Part shown: positions 1 to 10,189 of the stretch, piece by piece
Position numbering within the stretch: the stretch's first letter is position 1
How the letters are laid out: each line of letters opens with the position of its first letter
NCBI GenBank assembly: GCA_001606155.1
Contig: LODT01000037.1
Coordinates: 372,001 to 436,000, forward strand
Origin: Tieghemostelium lacteum
Lineage: Eukaryota; Evosea; Eumycetozoa; Dictyosteliales; Raperosteliaceae
DNA: 64,000 bases
Direction of reading: 5' to 3'
Translations under genes and position numbers: made by a program
Notes under the pieces: generated by a model
The model's input: the letters and a program-made list of their open reading frames with translations, nothing else
Told to the model about the DNA's origin: nothing
The model's database searches: none

Positions 1-86
1 TATGTACAAGGTTGGGGAAATTCAATAATAATTTTCTTTATTTAAGAAAATCATGGCTGTGGGTATTAACAATGTTGTGGAGGGGG

Positions 87-260
87 TTATTTCCTAAAGG
101 ATAAAATACCTTTAAAAGGATCAGGTTTGGATTGATTAGGTTGTTTGGAAGTTGAAACTTTTCCTACTGTAAAAAATAAAGTTAGAAAAAATTATTATAT
201 GAATTATCTATTATTAAAATAAAATTTACCACTAGGTTTCGTAGTTAATATAATTTTCAT
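87..260 (-). CDS. possible two-exon mini-gene or terminal exons, 36 aa
   Basis: Exons 230-260 and 87-166 join in frame (phase 1) across a 63 bp intron with a GTAAAT donor and a TTTTTTACAG acceptor. The product begins MKIILTTKPS and ends KGILSFRK, is basic and Ser/Lys/Pro rich, and has no domain I recognise. Stops lie just upstream of the ATG, so it is either a very short gene or the last two exons of a relic. The only support is the splice signals plus frame continuity. Low confidence. Confidence 0.25.
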
Positions 261-434
261 TTAATTAAATAATGTGTATGAAAATGAAAAATCGCTAAGA
301 CTTAATTTACATTTTTAAGTAAAAAGATATTTTTTTCTCCCTCGCAAATCTTGAAAAGTTCTCCTTTATAAAAAAATATAAGAAATTTTCTAAATATTTA
401 GGAATGGAATTCATCTTTTGTTTACAGAAAAAAC

Positions 435-923
435 ATGTTTTTTTGGATTCCACTCTCACCATCGAAGAACACCTTAATTAAAAGAATATTTCTTAATATT
501 AAAGTTCCTTGGGAAATCTTACAACTTTCATTTTTAACAAATCAAACGAAAATTTACAATTTTGTAACAACTATAGAAAAAATCTCTATTGGAACGTATA
601 AGAGAATTAGAAGAACACAGGATAATAAAATCAAAGAACAGGATAATAAAATAAAAAAACAGGATGTCAAAATAGGTGAGCAGAATGATAAAATCAATGA
701 ACAAAATGATAAAATCAGTGCACAGAACCACAGAATAGGACAACAGAATATTAAGATAAAAAAACAAGACTCCATTCTAAGCGATCTTACAAAAAGAATG
801 GATGGCTTTATCGAAACTGTTAAAACCACAACAAACGAAAATACCAATCTCCGTGCAGAAATGGACAAAGATTTTTTATTGTATTTTGTTTTGTTTACAA
901 AAATCACACACAGCAGCTGTTGA
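435..923 (+). CDS. ORF with seven-residue coiled-coil repeat, unrecognised
   Basis: A 162-codon ORF starting MFFWIPLSPS. Residues about 63-115 are a run of near-perfect heptads of the pattern D/N-x-K-I-x-x-Q (for example DNKIKEQ, NDKINEQ), with I at one position and Q at the last, so a continuous coiled coil is expected. The N-terminal 60 residues are hydrophobic and basic and may be untranslated leader. The last 20 residues look non-coding, so the true end may use a splice donor after the NLRAEM segment. No family recognised. It lies about 250 bp before a second small coiled-coil gene on the same strand. Confidence 0.35.
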   Translation: MFFWIPLSPSKNTLIKRIFLNIKVPWEILQLSFLTNQTKIYNFVTTIEKISIGTYKRIRRTQDNKIKEQDNKIKKQDVKIGEQNDKINEQNDKISAQNHRIGQQNIKIKKQDSILSDLTKRMDGFIETVKTTTNENTNLRAEMDKDFLLYFVLFTKITHSSC

Positions 924-1140
924 AGATATGATCTAAAACCTTTGCTTGCTGTGGAGCACCTCTCTTAGCTCCAATACTTTTATATTCCTCAGAGAATTGA
1001 TCCCATGTATAAGTATCTCCACCTTTATTGTTTATCTCTGGTAGCATATAGTGCTCTAGGTAATATTTGAACACAGATGTGAGGTTTACTTTCTGAGTAT
1101 TTTTTATAGAGTTATGGACAAAATAGATATAATTGAGGGT
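904..1140 (-). pseudogene. coding-like 3' fragment of an unknown gene
   Basis: The minus strand reads an amino-acid sequence of normal composition (segments such as YYLEHYMLPEIN and DQFSEEYKSIGAKRGAP) ending in CCV and a stop at 904. Its upstream part would have to run through the promoter and start of the plus-strand gene at 1176, where the minus frame becomes valine repeats antisense to CAA codons. So only the last 75 or so codons look real. I take it as the tail of a lost gene, or as a terminal exon. Family unknown. Confidence 0.3.
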
Positions 1141-1175
1141 TTTCAAAAAAAATAATTTATATTCATTATTTTTAT

Positions 1176-1850
1176 ATGTCAGGGAAAAATGATAGAAAAC
1201 CAGTACAACAAACTTTGGTACCCCAACAACAACAACAACAACAAACTCTGGGAATGATTCAACCAAATCAAACCATAAGCGTTACATTTGATCTTAATGC
1301 TTTAATTAACGCTGAAAGGGAAAGAGAATTTCGATATGAAAAACTACTAGAAGAATTTGCAAAAGATATTGCTATCTTAAAATCACAAATTGTATCCTTG
1401 GAAAATAAACTCAAACAAGCAACTGATGATTTGGAGAATCTTAAACCCAAACCAGAAATGTTAGTTTTAGGGGAATTGGCAAGACAATATGAAAAAGCAG
1501 TGTGTAGAGCAATCTTCGGATATAACACAAGAATTTTTACTTTACAAGGCATGGATTCTCGTGTTATCGGAAAACCTGAATTATCAACAAAATGGGCAGA
1601 AGAAAAGGCAAAGATTAATTGGGATGAAGATTTGGAAATCACCATAAAAATATTAAAGGAGAATCGATTACCATTCAGTCACCCATTGGTCACCGCCGAT
1701 AACGAACCCATAACTAAAGAATATATCAAAACTATTGCAAAAAAACATATTACTAATAAGGACCCAGGCTTCGAACAAACCCTTAGTGACATAAATAGAT
1801 TATTGGGAGCTTTAGAGAACCATAACAAAAATACATTATTTAAAAATTAG
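1176..1850 (+). CDS. hypothetical coiled-coil protein, 224 aa
   Basis: Single-exon ORF beginning MSGKNDRKPVQQ. Residues 13-24 are Gln-rich (CAA repeat). Residues about 45-95 have the charge and Leu/Ile spacing of a coiled coil (KSQIVSLENKLKQATDDLENL). The C-terminal 125 residues look globular, with aromatic and charged positions (EKAVCRAIFGYNTRIF, INWDEDLEITIKILKENRLPF). I recognise no family. The start is the first ATG after an AT-rich leader, and the ORF ends before a spacer. It could be a dictyostelid lineage-specific gene. Confidence 0.55.
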   Translation: MSGKNDRKPVQQTLVPQQQQQQQTLGMIQPNQTISVTFDLNALINAEREREFRYEKLLEEFAKDIAILKSQIVSLENKLKQATDDLENLKPKPEMLVLGELARQYEKAVCRAIFGYNTRIFTLQGMDSRVIGKPELSTKWAEEKAKINWDEDLEITIKILKENRLPFSHPLVTADNEPITKEYIKTIAKKHITNKDPGFEQTLSDINRLLGALENHNKNTLFKN

Positions 1851-2163
1851 GTTTTTGTATTCAAAACAAGGTTCGTGAATTAGAAAACATTTTTATTATT
1901 CAAATACCTGGCAGGCACTTTATGGCTCTATTTAATGTACATAAATAAACATCAGATCCAACTCCTACCTGTTAGGGTATCCTATTGGTACGCCTTTAAC
2001 AAAAAAAAAGAAAACATTTTTATTAAGTAATGATACATAAATAAATTGAGAGTGTTATTTATATGTGATGGAGAGTTTATTTACAAAAGAAATTTAAATA
2101 TATTTAGGGTATTGATATTGGTGTTGTATATTATGTATAAATAAGAAAGTTTGGATATAGTAT
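1851..2163. other. convergent 3' spacer
   Basis: Spacer between two convergently transcribed genes. It is A/T rich with A runs. One stretch near 1905-1990 is more GC-balanced than the rest but has no tRNA A/B boxes or ORF that I can see. Confidence 0.5.
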
Positions 2164-4395
2164 TTAAACATGTGAAATATCTAATTTGGAAATATTTAAA
2201 ACTGGATCTTCATAGGTTTTAATAAATTCATTTCCAATAAACTCTTCTTCAGGACAAATATTTAGAGGTAAAACAGAACAAACTCTTTTGTAACGTCTAA
2301 TAGTTCTCCACCAATAAAAGAGAGTGATAAATGGCATTGGGAATGAAATGACAATACCTGGAATGAATGCTTTGAGGATAAACATACCCAAAGCTGTGAC
2401 TTGATAGATTGCCAATCCTACACACAAACGATTGAATACCAATGGCCATACTGTACCACCAGATTGGTACTTTGGGCAGAATGAATAGATGTGATTGTAT
2501 TTGGATACAAAGAAATCAATGAGGAAATACAAGAGACCAAATGGTATGATAAATGGTGACAATGTACTGTATGATAGTGTAATTACAAAAATGAGTAGTT
2601 CTCTGGCATATTTAACACAATTTAGTTTGGTAGGGTCTTCCCTTGAGATGGCTTCTAACTTCTCACCAGGTGCTGATTCCCTAGCTGCCCTGATAATACC
2701 AACAATCAATTCAATTGGTCTTACAATATCCAATGGAACAGAGGTAAGAGATTGAACCAGAATATAATTGATAAAAAATGATGATTGGGTTGGCAATGAG
2801 CTACCAAAAAGTGTCAATATCTGTGACAAGGTAAGATCTTCTAGAATCTTAAAGAGAATAGATAATACAGAACCAGAGATGGTAACAACCAAGAATACAT
2901 TTACAACCAGGAATGCCCAATAGGTTGTAAATATCTTGTGATAGAATATAGTTTTAGTATCCTCCTTGTTCAATGTGATTACACCTCTAATTATCAGTGG
3001 TAATAAACCCATAAATGCAACCAATGCCAGTGATGGTAGATACCCTTCTACCAAACCACGTAAGAAACTATTCAATTCGACAATATCAACCATCCAATTC
3101 AATACAGGTACTTTAGAGAGATTTTCAATATTACTAATTGCCGAAATTGCAGTGACTGGAAAAGTCCAAAAACAAAACAGTAAAAAGAAGATAACACTGA
3201 CAATGATTCTTCTAATTAATCTCTCTTTTCTGGGGGTTGTTAAATTCTTCCATTTGATATTCTTGGTCTCTGGTGCAGAGAATACTTGATATTTTCCATT
3301 ATCTTTTGAGAAAACACATCTAACAGCCTGCGAGGCATAAGACATTCTTGAAAATGTAATAAAACCAGTGGTACTAGTACGATTAGTCCACTTCATTAGA
3401 TTGTATGGTGTGATCTTTGAAAATCTAGTTTTTACCGATCGATTGGTAAAATCTTTTTTCTCAGATGCCTCTCTTTGAGCAGTTTTTAAAGTTTGATCTG
3501 CTTTTACTAGTTTATTCTCTAGATAGGGTATAGTAGGTTCGACTGCACCTCCTAGACACCCAGGTCTCCATCCAATAGCTCTAGTTGGAGCATGTTTAGA
3601 AGCTTGACATTCTGCAACTGCTCTATCCAACTTTCTCTGAATTGAACGATGTTTGTTCCATAGTTGCCTTAGACTTTCTTCTCTGTAGACAATGTGACAT
3701 GATATAATAGCATTATTTGCAAAATGTGGTTGGAAAAAGTCATTCATTTCCTGTGCTGTGTTTATACTGGTACTCATCTCTTTTACCAGTACTGTATAGT
3801 TTCTAGAATGATGTTTAGACATCCATCGAATACGTTTGTCCAAATAGATTTTATAGGTATTGGCAAACATGTAGTATGCTAGAAATGTAAATAGAGGTAT
3901 AGATAGTGTATGTGCCCATAATCTAGGACTGCCTTCTGGTACCGATGCTATAGAAACAGTATCTAAACTGTTCAATGTAACATTATGAACAACTTCTAAA
4001 TCTTTATTGTAACTGGTATAGTTTATAGGTAACAATACACCAATACCAAATACCAATATTATCATGAGGAATTTAATACATAGATACAAGAATTGCAGGT
4101 GCATGTAGGCATCTATACCCCTGCTTTCAAATACGGATTCCAAAGGAAACCTGTAGGTGTATCTAATCCACTCCAGTGGTGAGGTTACTACTATAGATTC
4201 CTCTCCATTTGCCTTTATAACTCTAGCACAATAAAATGTCCTATAAACCATTCTAAGGAAATAGAATACGACCAATATCACAACACCAATAATTAAATTG
4301 GTGAAGAATGATGTTGTAAATCCAGACCAACCTCCACTTAAATCAGCAGCACTACCACTGTTGCTGCTCTCATGACTAGTAGAGTTTGTTGACAT
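2164..4395 (-). CDS. OSCA/CSC1/TMEM63-family ion channel
   Basis: Intronless, 743 aa. About ten or eleven hydrophobic segments: the first at residues about 30-50, then two around 100-125 and 160-180, a long hydrophilic loop at about 185-400, and a cluster from about 405 to 705. This is the layout of the calcium-permeable stress-gated channel family (former DUF221, RSN1_7TM). The cytosolic loop carries the family-type segment TSTTGFITFSRMSYASQAV, and the pore region has SALSxx-like packing with NKEDTK before the next helix. Members are mechanosensitive cation channels or lipid scramblases in plasma or organelle membranes. Family length is 700-900 aa, so it looks complete. The N-terminus is Ser-rich. 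D. discoideum has several such proteins; which one this matches I cannot say. Confidence 0.85.
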   Translation of the reverse strand: MSTNSTSHESSNSGSAADLSGGWSGFTTSFFTNLIIGVVILVVFYFLRMVYRTFYCARVIKANGEESIVVTSPLEWIRYTYRFPLESVFESRGIDAYMHLQFLYLCIKFLMIILVFGIGVLLPINYTSYNKDLEVVHNVTLNSLDTVSIASVPEGSPRLWAHTLSIPLFTFLAYYMFANTYKIYLDKRIRWMSKHHSRNYTVLVKEMSTSINTAQEMNDFFQPHFANNAIISCHIVYREESLRQLWNKHRSIQRKLDRAVAECQASKHAPTRAIGWRPGCLGGAVEPTIPYLENKLVKADQTLKTAQREASEKKDFTNRSVKTRFSKITPYNLMKWTNRTSTTGFITFSRMSYASQAVRCVFSKDNGKYQVFSAPETKNIKWKNLTTPRKERLIRRIIVSVIFFLLFCFWTFPVTAISAISNIENLSKVPVLNWMVDIVELNSFLRGLVEGYLPSLALVAFMGLLPLIIRGVITLNKEDTKTIFYHKIFTTYWAFLVVNVFLVVTISGSVLSILFKILEDLTLSQILTLFGSSLPTQSSFFINYILVQSLTSVPLDIVRPIELIVGIIRAARESAPGEKLEAISREDPTKLNCVKYARELLIFVITLSYSTLSPFIIPFGLLYFLIDFFVSKYNHIYSFCPKYQSGGTVWPLVFNRLCVGLAIYQVTALGMFILKAFIPGIVISFPMPFITLFYWWRTIRRYKRVCSVLPLNICPEEEFIGNEFIKTYEDPVLNISKLDISHV

Positions 4396-4627
4396 ATTAA
4401 TATTTCTTACACTGTCGCCACTAAATTTTGTTTTTTAGAAATAAAATAAATGTGTTTTCTTTAGGGGGTATATATTTTAGATGAAAATAAAAAAATTATT
4501 TTTGATAAAGTCGATAAAAATAAAAAAAAATGAACAGTTTTTTGTCTCAAAGACAAGTCAAAAATATTTTTAGTTAAATGTAAAATTTGTTATTTATTTT
4601 TCATCTAATTTTTTATTTTTACTTGTA

Positions 4628-5572
4628 TTATCTATTTTTTGTTAAACATTTCAAACAAATCTTCTTTGAATCTTTTGGTAGTTTAATATACTCAAATACT
4701 TCCTTATAAGTTTTCTTGAGTGTATCCACATATGAACAACCACCATCGTTTAAATGACACTTTCCTCTCTTATTGAAACTAATAACTTCAATAGTATCAG
4801 ATTTTAGAACAGAATCAGAATTTGGAACAGGGACATAAGGAGGGATTAAAAATGAATCAGAACCTCTATAAATTGCTAAAAGCAGAGACAATCTACTTTC
4901 AAAAACATGTAATCTTTTTTTAAAGTAGTTTCTAGATGGATGTGTTGTTGCTATAATTAAAGTGATTAGTGTACCATTAAATCTAATTGTATAGGATGGA
5001 ATACCCATTAATATTTTTGATACATTTACAATCTCATATCTACAATCTTTTTGTAGTTCATCCATAGCCCCAATATATATCTTGTGGGTAAATTCAGAGG
5101 CTGTGAGTAAAAGGGGTGTATCCTCTATTATAGATTTAGCTCTTTTTATCATTTCAGGATCTTTTTCAGAAGGGTTTTCACCACTCATTAAAACACCTGG
5201 GTAAACATCCCCATATATTATATAAGGAGCAGTACATTTACTATTTGATTCAATATTTTTAATAGACTTATTAATATTTATAAATGTATTACAAATTTTA
5301 TTTTTGTCTTTGGGATGAGCTTTGATGTTGTCAGGATCTCTACTATCCCTAAGTTCCATTCTTATTGGATTTGGGTGACCATCTACTCTGGATGGTCTTA
5401 GTTTTCTTAAGCCAACAATACTCATTTGTTTAAAATCCGAATCTTTGTTATACAATGATTGAATTTTTTTAGAAAGTCTCCAAGCTTTGGTATCATACCC
5501 TTCATTGAGTTTTTGTGATTGTACATTTGATTTTTGATTGTTGTATGTGGTTTCTAATCTCTCTCTGGCCAT
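4628..5572 (-). CDS. hypothetical protein with C-terminal Cys/His cluster, 314 aa
   Basis: Intronless coding frame starting MARERLETTYNNQ. The N-terminal 110 residues are basic; the central part is globular (YIIYGDVYPGVLMSGENPSE, then THKIYIGAMDEL). The last 45 residues contain spaced Cys/His (KCHLNDGGC, then KKICLKCL), which could bind zinc. No family recognised. Upstream at about 5580-5690 the minus strand has two possible donors (CAG/GTAAGA and GTATGT) and a TTATAG acceptor 15 bp before the ATG, so a 5' UTR intron is likely; joining upstream sequence does not extend the frame. Confidence 0.65.
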   Translation of the reverse strand: MARERLETTYNNQKSNVQSQKLNEGYDTKAWRLSKKIQSLYNKDSDFKQMSIVGLRKLRPSRVDGHPNPIRMELRDSRDPDNIKAHPKDKNKICNTFININKSIKNIESNSKCTAPYIIYGDVYPGVLMSGENPSEKDPEMIKRAKSIIEDTPLLLTASEFTHKIYIGAMDELQKDCRYEIVNVSKILMGIPSYTIRFNGTLITLIIATTHPSRNYFKKRLHVFESRLSLLLAIYRGSDSFLIPPYVPVPNSDSVLKSDTIEVISFNKRGKCHLNDGGCSYVDTLKKTYKEVFEYIKLPKDSKKICLKCLTKNR

Positions 5573-5894
5573 TTTTACTCTTTAAACTGACTTTCCTATA
5601 ATATACAAATCTTTTGTTAGTTTACAATATTTATACATACTTTTGATCTTTTTTAGTCTTACCTGTTGTGCTTTTGCTTGATGAACTTGATTTTAATTGT
5701 TTTTTTTTTTTTTTTTTATTGATTTTTACTTTAAAATGATAACTTATTTAATCAAGTTTGTTGGTAATTAATTTCCACGGAAATTTCCTAATTAAAAAAA
5801 AAGATATTTTTAAATTCATTGAATTGAAATAGTTTTTAAAACAAATCATGATTTTAATAAGAATACAATTCTAAGTTTAACTTGGTGAATTTAT
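5573..5894. other. spacer with probable 5' UTR intron
   Basis: Holds the upstream region of the hypothetical gene at 4628-5572, including the proposed untranslated intron at about 5595-5640 or 5595-5665, a 20 bp T run near 5700, and the 3' end region of the GPS2-like gene. No other coding signal. Confidence 0.4.
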
Positions 5895-7519
5895 TTAGCC
5901 TATATTTGAGTATCTCTGTCTAACTCTATTATTGTTATTATTGTAGTTATTTCTATTATTGTGATAATGGTGATGGTTGTTTCTGTGATAGGAGGGTGAA
6001 TCATTATCATTTTGAATGTTATTATTATTATTGTTATTATTTTGATGATAATTACGATCATTATACATATTGCTGTTGTTATTATTATAGTTCATTGAGT
6101 TATTATTGTTGTCATAATTTGAATATCTATCATTATTATTATTATTATTTCTGTGGTTATTATAATTGTTATTCATTTGATTATTATTGTTATTGTATTG
6201 TCTGTTGCTGCTATTGTTGTTGTTGTTGTTATTACTATTGTTCATGTTTTTATAGTATTGAGACGATGACATTGGAGAGTATTCTTCATCATCCATATTA
6301 TTGTTTCTTTCAGGTAACATGCTAGATCTATAGTTACTATTATGACTATTATTATTATTGTTGTTGTTATTATTGGTGTAACTATTGTGGTTACTGTTAT
6401 AGTTAAAGTTTGAACTTGAACCAGTCATTGGTGAATATTCATCATTAACATTGATATTTCTGCCCTTTAACATAGATGGTGCTGAACCAGATCCGTTCAT
6501 TGGTGAATAGGGTGCATTTATCATATCATTGTTATTATAAGGTCCTTTGTTAAAGGACATTGATTGTTGAGGATTATAGTTATTTTGCTGTTGATGTTGT
6601 TGTTCGTACTGATAAAATTGAGATGGTTGTTGATTGTTCATATTATTTACATTATTTACATTATTGTTATTCATACCCATGTGATTATTGTTATTCATAT
6701 TCATCATATTGTTACTATTGTTATTCATGTTTTGGTTATTCATATTATTTTGATTATAATTCTGAAAGAATTGTTGAAGTAATTGAATAGCCTGTGAATT
6801 AGTGCCAGATGCATTCTGACTTATCAACTGTTGAAGAAGCTGTTGTTGAAGCATTGGGGTAGAAGGAAAGGGATTAGCCTTACTCAATAACTGATGCATA
6901 ATCTGTTGTTGCATCATATGTTGAGCTCTCTGTTGTTCCTCTTGTTGTAACTGTTGTTTTCTTAGTTCTACCAATCTAGTCTGTTCAATCTGTCTCTTTT
7001 TCTGTTCTTCATTCAGTACTTGTTTCAGTACAAGAAACAGTTTAGTCTTATTTACATTCAATTCCTCAGTTCTAGCTTCCATAACTTTAATCCTATTCTG
7101 AATTTCAATTTTTTTATCTACATTCATAAATAAAGTCAGATTCAATCCTCTCATTCATAGTTCTACAATAACTACTTACTACTCAATTCATCTTGTGTTT
7201 TTGCAATCTTTAACTTTTTTGCAATTAGTTTTTTAGCATTCTCCTCCTCAATTTGTTTTTGCTCAAGTTGTAATTGTATAGGATCGATTCCATCTTTTTC
7301 TTTTTGTTTCTTTTTTAATTGTTCTTGAATTTGTCTTTCTTTTTCTAGTTCTTTTTCTTTTTCGTTCTCTTTCTTTCGTTCTCTCTCAACCTCTTTTAGT
7401 TGTGCAATTTTTACACTTAAATGTTTTTTTACAAGTCTATTTCTCTGTTTACCGGCCTGTATTACTTTTAGATGCGCTGTTGATACATTATGTTTCATTG
7501 TTATACCTTCGAAGACCAC
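5895..7519 (-). CDS. GPS2-like corepressor subunit, Asn/Gln-rich
   Basis: Two exons, 7180-7519 and 5895-7117, join in phase 1 over a 62 bp intron (GTAAGT...AATGTAG) to give 520 aa. Joining removes an apparent second start. Residues about 25-170 form a highly charged coiled coil (VERERKKENEKEKELEKER, then NKTKLFLVLKQVLNEEQKKR) that lines up with the N-terminus of animal G-protein pathway suppressor 2, where the equivalent segments read EERERKRQEEE-like and HQLFLQLKKVLHEEEKRR. In animals this helix binds SMRT/NCoR and TBL1 in the HDAC3 corepressor complex. The remaining 330 residues are Gln then Asn tracts with four or five copies of a Y-S/A-P-M motif (EYSPMTGS, PYSPMNGS, EYSPMSSS). The assignment rests on the helix only; a generic coiled-coil protein is the alternative. 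Confidence 0.55.
6000..6780. repeat. AAT/ATT trinucleotide tracts coding poly-Asn
   Basis: Many short interrupted runs of AAT/AAC codons (ATT on the plus strand) inside the GPS2-like gene. They are typical dictyostelid low-complexity expansions. The open antisense frames through this stretch (Tyr/Cys or Ile/Val rich) are by-products. Confidence 0.8.
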
Positions 7520-8619
7520 AATTTAAAAATTTAAAAAAAAAAAAAAATTCAACGTTTTTATCGAATTTCAAATTATATTAAATTCTAGAATTAATTATAG
7601 TATTAAATAGAGGTAATTTAAAAGTCAGAAATAAATAATTTAAATTTGGAATTAAATGGAATCAGTTTAGGGCTTCTTTGGTAACAGATGTCTATTTCAT
7701 GATGTCAAAAAATTGGTTTTTTTTTTTTTTTTTTTTTTCAAATTTGAGAATAAAGATATTTTATTTTATCCGTTTATTTAATATAAATATTTATTCATAT
7801 ATTTATACAAATATTGGTGAGAGAGATCTTATCAAAAAAAAAAAAGTTTTTTAAATATAAAAAAATTGTAGGGGTTTATACTAAAAATAGAAATTGTGAA
7901 TTACGTAAACAATAGATTTTGTTATTGTATATATTTTTTTTTCAAAGTACACACACCAAATTTTGAAATTATATTATAAATGCAAACGTTATTCACTCAC
8001 TACACAACAACACTTAACAACTAAAAAAAAAAGCAGCCAAAAAAAAAAAAATTATAACACTTATAATTAATTATCATTTTAGAGATAGAGTCGATAAAGC
8101 AGCTAATCTAATCAAAAGGTGAATTCTTAATATTTTTTATCATTTTTAATAATATTTGATCAGAATTAATTAATTATTGTGTTGGTAGCAATACATTATT
8201 AATGACCACACCATAATAACAACACTACCAAACTCTATAACATTTACAATTGATATAACCCTCCTTACTTATAAAAGTTTTTTTATAAAAAATTTTTTTT
8301 GGTAATAACAATTGGTCGTCTTCTTCCTCCCTTTTTATATATCTTTTATAAAAGTAAAGATTTTATTTAATCAAACCACAATACATAATAGTTATATTAT
8401 AAAAGATAAATGAATGAAAATTCATTCATGTTATATTTATCAATTGTTTTTTTTTACATCTTTAATTTATATTTTGTGTAACTATTTTCATATCTGACTG
8501 TTATTAACATATATTTAATATTTAGTTTAAGAAAGATATATAGGTTAAAAAACTACTAGTTATAGTTTACCAAATAGAGCTGTAATAAATAATAGATAAT
8601 ATAAATAGAGATAGATAGG
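7520..8619. other. 1.1 kb divergent promoter region
   Basis: Lies between divergently transcribed genes. Contains long T and A runs (about 7718-7740, 8040-8052), an ACACAACAACACTTAACAAC-type C/A-rich leader near 8003-8022 typical of dictyostelid 5' UTRs, and a possible donor AAAAG/GTGAAT near 8118, so an untranslated exon for the phosphatase gene is plausible. No coding frame of note. Confidence 0.4.
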
Positions 8620-9801
8620 ATGGATTATATACAACCAACTATACCAAAAGGAAACAAAAAGTCATTAAGTAGAAAAAAAGATGACACAGTAGGTGATCTT
8701 AGTAAGAGGATACTATTTACCACTACAGGTATTAGAAACTTCTTTTTACAAGAATACGAAAGAGAAGTACCAATAGTAAAAAAGATTCAGAGTTATAGAA
8801 ATGCATTTTTAGATTTTTATATGGGTGCAGCATCACTGTTGGGTGAGGAGATATTTTATATAACATCACTGCCTCTCAGCAGTTGGGTATTTTCAAGATA
8901 TTTGGCAATGGAATTGACAGTTGTTTTGTCATTGTCCATTGGCATTGGCAATATGTTAAAGAATACATTCCAATTGCCTCGACCACGTGGTGTATGGACT
9001 AATACACCACCACAAATGGACCATGGTTTACCATCAACTCATACAACATCAGCATTCTCGATTTCATGTTACTTTTTTGTATTTTGCTATTTATTATATC
9101 CAGAAATCTCCAAAGATTTTTATCTATCAGCTACCAGCGCTTTCATGGCAGTTACTATTTGGTCATTGAGCGTAATGATCAGTCGTCTCTATAACGGTCA
9201 CCACACTCCTATGGATGTTTGTGCTGGTTTGGCTATTGGTATCTCAGTTGTACTCTCAATGACCTACAAATTAAGATTTGTCATTGAAACTGTCGTTGAG
9301 AATGCCTCACCAATTGGAGTGTTTTTCTATTTCCTATACCACTGTGCAGTTTTAATATTCCATCCACAACCCAAATCTCCAACACCAGCCTATCCAGAAA
9401 CTGGTTTGGTTTCAGGTACTGCATTGGGACCTGTTATTGCTGTATGGTTGACTAGTCACCATTTGAAAATTCAACCATCTTCAGTCTTTGAATCAACTGA
9501 GTTTCTTCAAAATTGTAATCCATTGATATCAATGCTGAGATCTAATGGTTTCATTTTGAATCTCAGTAGATTCCTAGTTGGTATTGTATTGACACTTTTG
9601 GTCAAAATTTTCTCAAAGAAACTCTATTATTTTATCTACAGATTGATCTTTTCCAACAACAAAGAATCCTTACAAATTACACCAACTGTAGAGGCATTTG
9701 GTAAACTATTTGTTTATTTTTGTGTTTCCTTTACAATCACATTTTTATGTCCATTCGTATTTTATCAATTACAACTTTCTATACCTCTAGATTCTCAATA
9801 A
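8620..9801 (+). CDS. sphingosine-1-phosphate phosphatase (PAP2 family)
   Basis: Intronless, 393 aa, integral membrane protein. The three PAP2 phosphatase motifs are visible: KNTFQLPRPR at about residues 113-122, PSTHTTS at about 138-144 (usual PSGH), and SRLYNGHHTPMD at about 188-199, which supplies the catalytic His and Asp. Eight or so hydrophobic segments surround them. The spacing and the long C-terminal membrane part match sphingosine-1-phosphate phosphatases (SGPP1/2, yeast Lcb3), which dephosphorylate long-chain-base phosphates at the ER. The alternative is a broader lipid phosphate phosphatase. The start is the first ATG after stops in the leader. Confidence 0.85.
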   Translation: MDYIQPTIPKGNKKSLSRKKDDTVGDLSKRILFTTTGIRNFFLQEYEREVPIVKKIQSYRNAFLDFYMGAASLLGEEIFYITSLPLSSWVFSRYLAMELTVVLSLSIGIGNMLKNTFQLPRPRGVWTNTPPQMDHGLPSTHTTSAFSISCYFFVFCYLLYPEISKDFYLSATSAFMAVTIWSLSVMISRLYNGHHTPMDVCAGLAIGISVVLSMTYKLRFVIETVVENASPIGVFFYFLYHCAVLIFHPQPKSPTPAYPETGLVSGTALGPVIAVWLTSHHLKIQPSSVFESTEFLQNCNPLISMLRSNGFILNLSRFLVGIVLTLLVKIFSKKLYYFIYRLIFSNNKESLQITPTVEAFGKLFVYFCVSFTITFLCPFVFYQLQLSIPLDSQ

Positions 9802-10112
9802 ACTAAAAGTTTTCTTAAATCAATTCCTATTTGGTAATTTATAATCTTTTTTTAATTCATTAAATTGTGTATATTTCTTCAAGATTAAGATAATCAATCT
9901 TGTGAAAATAAGTTTTAGAAAAATGAAATTAAAATCATAAAAAAATATCCTAAAGACATAAGATGAATGCAAGTTTTTAAGAATGATAATCTTCACAGAA
10001 TTTTCTTTGCCTATCATCATATTTAAACTAATTTTCTATTAGCACATTCAATATAGATAAAATATAAAATAGAAAGAAATATAGAAATAGAAAAAGATAA
10101 TATAGAATAAAA
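9802..10112. other. spacer
   Basis: AT-rich spacer between two plus-strand genes. It includes the polyadenylation region of the phosphatase gene and the promoter of the VWA gene. Only noise ORFs. Confidence 0.5.
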
Positions 10113-10130
10113 ATGTTTAGTAGTAAATTA

Positions 10131-10189
<59 letters not shown>

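Noticed and set aside
1905-1990. Possible tRNA or small RNA gene
   Set aside because: GC-balanced patch but no A/B box pair and no cloverleaf that I can fold.
5996-6790. Plus-strand ORFs rich in Tyr/Cys or Ile/Val
   Set aside because: They are antisense to the poly-Asn/Gln coding repeats of the GPS2-like gene and have no independent coding character.
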